Origin: CAZVPZ01 sp964629245
GTDB lineage: Archaea; Nanohalarchaeota; Nanosalinia; Nanosalinales; Nanosalinaceae
Length of the DNA: 30,860 nucleotides
Reading direction: 5' to 3'
Assembly (NCBI GenBank): GCA_964629245.1
Contig: CAZVPZ010000013.1
Span: 1 to 30,860 of the forward strand
This document shows positions 29,500 through 30,860 of this stretch, one piece after another (position 1 is the first letter of the stretch; every line of letters starts with the position of its first letter). Under the pieces are notes generated by a model. That model was not told the DNA's origin. It searched no databases and saw only the letters and a program-made list of their open reading frames with translations. Made by a program: the position numbers and the translations under genes.

Positions 29500-30015
29500 A
29501 TGATACTGAACCGGGAAGAACTGCGCGAAGCGGTTGAAGACGGTCTCATAGAGGACTACCCTCACCTTGAAACCCAGCTTACTCCCAATGGTTTCGACCT
29601 GACCGCGGCCAAGATCCACCGTTACACGGGAGCGGGAAAGCTGGACTTCTCGAACTCCGAGCGCGAGATACCGGAGACCGAGCCGGTAAAGCCTGAGAAG
29701 GAGTCGGAGGAGGACGAATACGGCTGGTGGTCTCTCGACCAGGGGGTCTACAAGGTAGTCACCAATGAGATTGTCGACCTTCCCAACGACATGGTGGCAC
29801 TCGCTTTTCCCCGCAGCTCGCTGCTGCGCATGGGTGCGACAATCGAGAACGGGGTCTGGGACGGCGGTTTCCGCGGCCGTTCGGAGTTCATGCTCAGGGT
29901 TGACAACCCGGAGGGAGTCGGGATAAAAGAAAATGCGAGGGTGAACCATATAGTCTTCTTCCGGATGGAGGAGACCGAGGAGGGCTACTCCGGGATTTAT
30001 AAGGAGGAGGTCTAG
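29500..30015 (+). CDS. dut: dUTP diphosphatase (archaeal Dut family)
   Basis: 171 residues. MILNREELREAVEDGLIE and LETQLTPNGFDLTAAKI at the start, GAGKLDFSNSEREIP, the substrate motif PRSSLLRMGATIENGVWDGGFRGRSEFML, and the C-terminal GYSGIYKEE match methanogen/haloarchaeal dUTP nucleotidohydrolases of the Dcd/Dut fold. It hydrolyses dUTP to dUMP, the substrate of ThyA, and keeps uracil out of DNA. ATG 29500 is preferred over upstream in-frame codons, which would overlap the divergent surface-protein promoter. GTTTTTTGAC about 27-36 bases upstream is a weak promoter. Confidence 0.88.
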   Translation: MILNREELREAVEDGLIEDYPHLETQLTPNGFDLTAAKIHRYTGAGKLDFSNSEREIPETEPVKPEKESEEDEYGWWSLDQGVYKVVTNEIVDLPNDMVALAFPRSSLLRMGATIENGVWDGGFRGRSEFMLRVDNPEGVGIKENARVNHIVFFRMEETEEGYSGIYKEEV

Positions 30016-30025
30016 AAACCTATCC

Positions 30026-30319
30026 ATGGATTCCCTGCATGAGAAATCCATAGCATACTTCGTCTTCCTGTCGCTTGTATTCTTCATCCCGGCTTTCACA
30101 GACCTCGGGCTCCGTATTGCCCAGTTCTCGTCCTATCTGGGTGCGGTCATGGTCGTGAGTCCGGTCCTGCTGGCTTCCGGCGCCCAGCTCTACATGATGA
30201 GGGAGGTATTCAACGACTCATTCCAGCACGGGATGGACTACGACTGGTGGCTCGCCGTACTCCTCCTTGGGCCGGTCGGTCTGCTGCTCTACCTCTACGC
30301 CAGGGACTCGGAGAGCTAA
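30026..30319 (+). CDS. Small membrane protein of unknown function
   Basis: 97 residues with three hydrophobic segments (IAYFVFLSLVFFIPAF, LGAVMVVSPVLLASGAQL, WWLAVLLLGPVGLLLYLYA). A purine-rich AAGGAGGAGGT lies at the 3' end of dut, about 13 bases before ATG 30026, a likely ribosome binding site, so the gene is probably in an operon with dut. No family recognised. Confidence 0.65.
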   Translation: MDSLHEKSIAYFVFLSLVFFIPAFTDLGLRIAQFSSYLGAVMVVSPVLLASGAQLYMMREVFNDSFQHGMDYDWWLAVLLLGPVGLLLYLYARDSES

Positions 30320-30356
30320 TACTTTTAATAAGCTTGATAGCGAAATTCTGTCCATA

Positions 30357-30713
30357 ATGGCCTCTGAAGAAGACCAGCTGTATGTCCGCGTGGACGGTTA
30401 CAAAGTTCTGCTCCAAGACCTTGAAGCAGTCAGGCAGATAGTGAGGAATATCGACGAGGCCACCGAGGTCCTCAGACAGGTCCGTGATGTCAAGGAGAAG
30501 ACCATCGACACCATCTACGAGAACCTGGACAGGATGAACGACAAGCTCGACGACATAGGGATGGAGATGCCGGAGATGGAAGGGGTTCCACGCACTCGGC
30601 AGCAGGTGAATGTCGATGCGGGCGAGGTCGAGGAAATCGACGGCTCGGTGCAGGAGCTCCACAGCGAGCTACAGAACCTCCAGGAGGAGCTCAGCGATCT
30701 GGACAGGGAGTAA
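30357..30713 (+). CDS. Acidic coiled-coil protein
   Basis: 118 residues: SEEDQLYVRVDGYKVLL, then a continuous amphipathic helix (about 22-70, EAVRQIVRNIDEATEVLRQV...LDRMNDKLDDIG), a Pro-containing turn, and a second helix with Leu heptads (VQELHSELQNLQEELSDL). Looks like an oligomeric haloarchaeal-type coiled-coil protein; no function known. A TTTTAATAAGC box (30325-30335) lies about 27 bases upstream and supports a leaderless start at ATG 30357 rather than an upstream in-frame ATG. Confidence 0.7.
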   Translation: MASEEDQLYVRVDGYKVLLQDLEAVRQIVRNIDEATEVLRQVRDVKEKTIDTIYENLDRMNDKLDDIGMEMPEMEGVPRTRQQVNVDAGEVEEIDGSVQELHSELQNLQEELSDLDRE

Positions 30714-30715
30714 CC

Positions 30716-30732
30716 GGCTGCCGGTTTATGGC
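30716..30732 (+). other. Small hairpin after the coiled-coil gene
   Basis: CTGCC, seven-base loop with TTTAT, GGCAG just after the stop at 30713. It has no T-run after it; it may mark the transcript end. The remaining 70 bases to the tRNA-like element show nothing recognisable. Confidence 0.25.
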
Positions 30733-30801
30733 AGATTCGGGCTTTATCAGGACGCTTTCTATTGCAGGTCATCACTCTTAGGTTCAGGTGGATGAAGGAG
30801 A

Positions 30802-30860
30802 TGCCGGGGGCCGGATTTGAACCCGAAGCTCGCCTCTGGGAGCTTCTGACCACAAATCCG
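30802..30860 (-). tRNA. 3' part of a tRNA-like gene cut by the window end
   Basis: On the minus strand the sequence ends with acceptor CCCCGGC and discriminator A, preceded by the T-loop TTCAAAT, the standard 3' end of an archaeal tRNA. But the T stem (TCGGG/CCGGC) pairs at only three of five positions, and the upstream part forms a 7-bp hairpin GAAGCTC/GAGCTTC (30825-30831, 30840-30846) inside an 8-bp pair CGGATTTG/CAAATCCG (30812-30819, 30853-30860). A long variable arm (Ser/Leu) or an intron could explain this; the anticodon lies outside the window or is not identifiable. Confidence 0.5.

Noticed and set aside
1..30860. CRISPR arrays, insertion sequences, phage or toxin-antitoxin genes
   Set aside because: No repeated spaced units, transposase motifs, terminal inverted repeats, or phage proteins were seen on either strand.

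Overview
The window looks like a piece of a halophilic archaeal chromosome. Protein-coding genes are acidic (Asp/Glu-rich) and moderately GC-rich. Many have TATA-like boxes about 25-30 bases before the start codon and no obvious ribosome binding site, as expected for leaderless archaeal mRNAs. The tRNAs, the archaeal/eukaryal-type AspRS, the archaeal dUTPase, the PiT permease variant and a DUF5828-like protein all point to Halobacteria or the nanohaloarchaeal (DPANN) side. The small surface-protein genes and compact gene set would fit Nanohaloarchaea, but this is inference from sequence alone. There are no insertion sequences, CRISPR arrays or phage genes.

Layout. 1-2775: end of an unknown gene, a 41-base tRNA-like minihelix, then a secreted/surface cassette (LamG protein, sequon-rich anchored protein, matrixin-like metalloprotease). 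2802-8044 (minus): a folate/thymidylate block, glyA > thyA > 47-aa small ORF > folC > unknown > folA, which makes dTMP and recycles folate. 8071-9728 (minus): a methyltransferase, a MazG-like pyrophosphatase and a membrane protein, divergent from tmk (9814-10500), which phosphorylates the dTMP. 10592-13444 (plus): a DUF5828-like gene overlapping a PiT phosphate permease gene, then a membrane glycosyltransferase. tRNA-Pro(GGG) follows at 13494-13566.

13614-17944: a compact metal (probably copper) resistance island. A PadR-like repressor with a C-terminal Cys-rich TRASH-like domain is divergent from a zinc-finger/membrane/His-rich protein. Next to it is a four-gene operon: Met/His-rich membrane peptide, Cys-cluster secreted protein, two-helix membrane protein, and a CopB-type (CPH) P-type ATPase. 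Two promoters in the island carry the same dyad, TATCA-N5-TGATA, at the same place relative to their TATA boxes. This is probably the operator of a small metal regulon and is the most interesting system in the window.

18004-24662: an LMW-PTP family gene, then (minus) a chromosome-maintenance block, smc > scpA > scpB > NFACT (RqcH/NEMF family) > DUF457-like membrane protein. The SMC is only 845 residues, with coiled-coil arms about half the usual length. 24773-29420 (minus): mscL, an unknown membrane protein, aspS with the His/Pro signature of non-discriminating enzymes, and a large CWB2-type surface protein. 29500-30713 (plus): dut, a small membrane protein and a coiled-coil protein. The window ends in the 3' part of a tRNA-like gene on the minus strand. 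Together thyA, folA, glyA, folC, tmk and dut give a nearly complete dTTP supply route within 27 kb.
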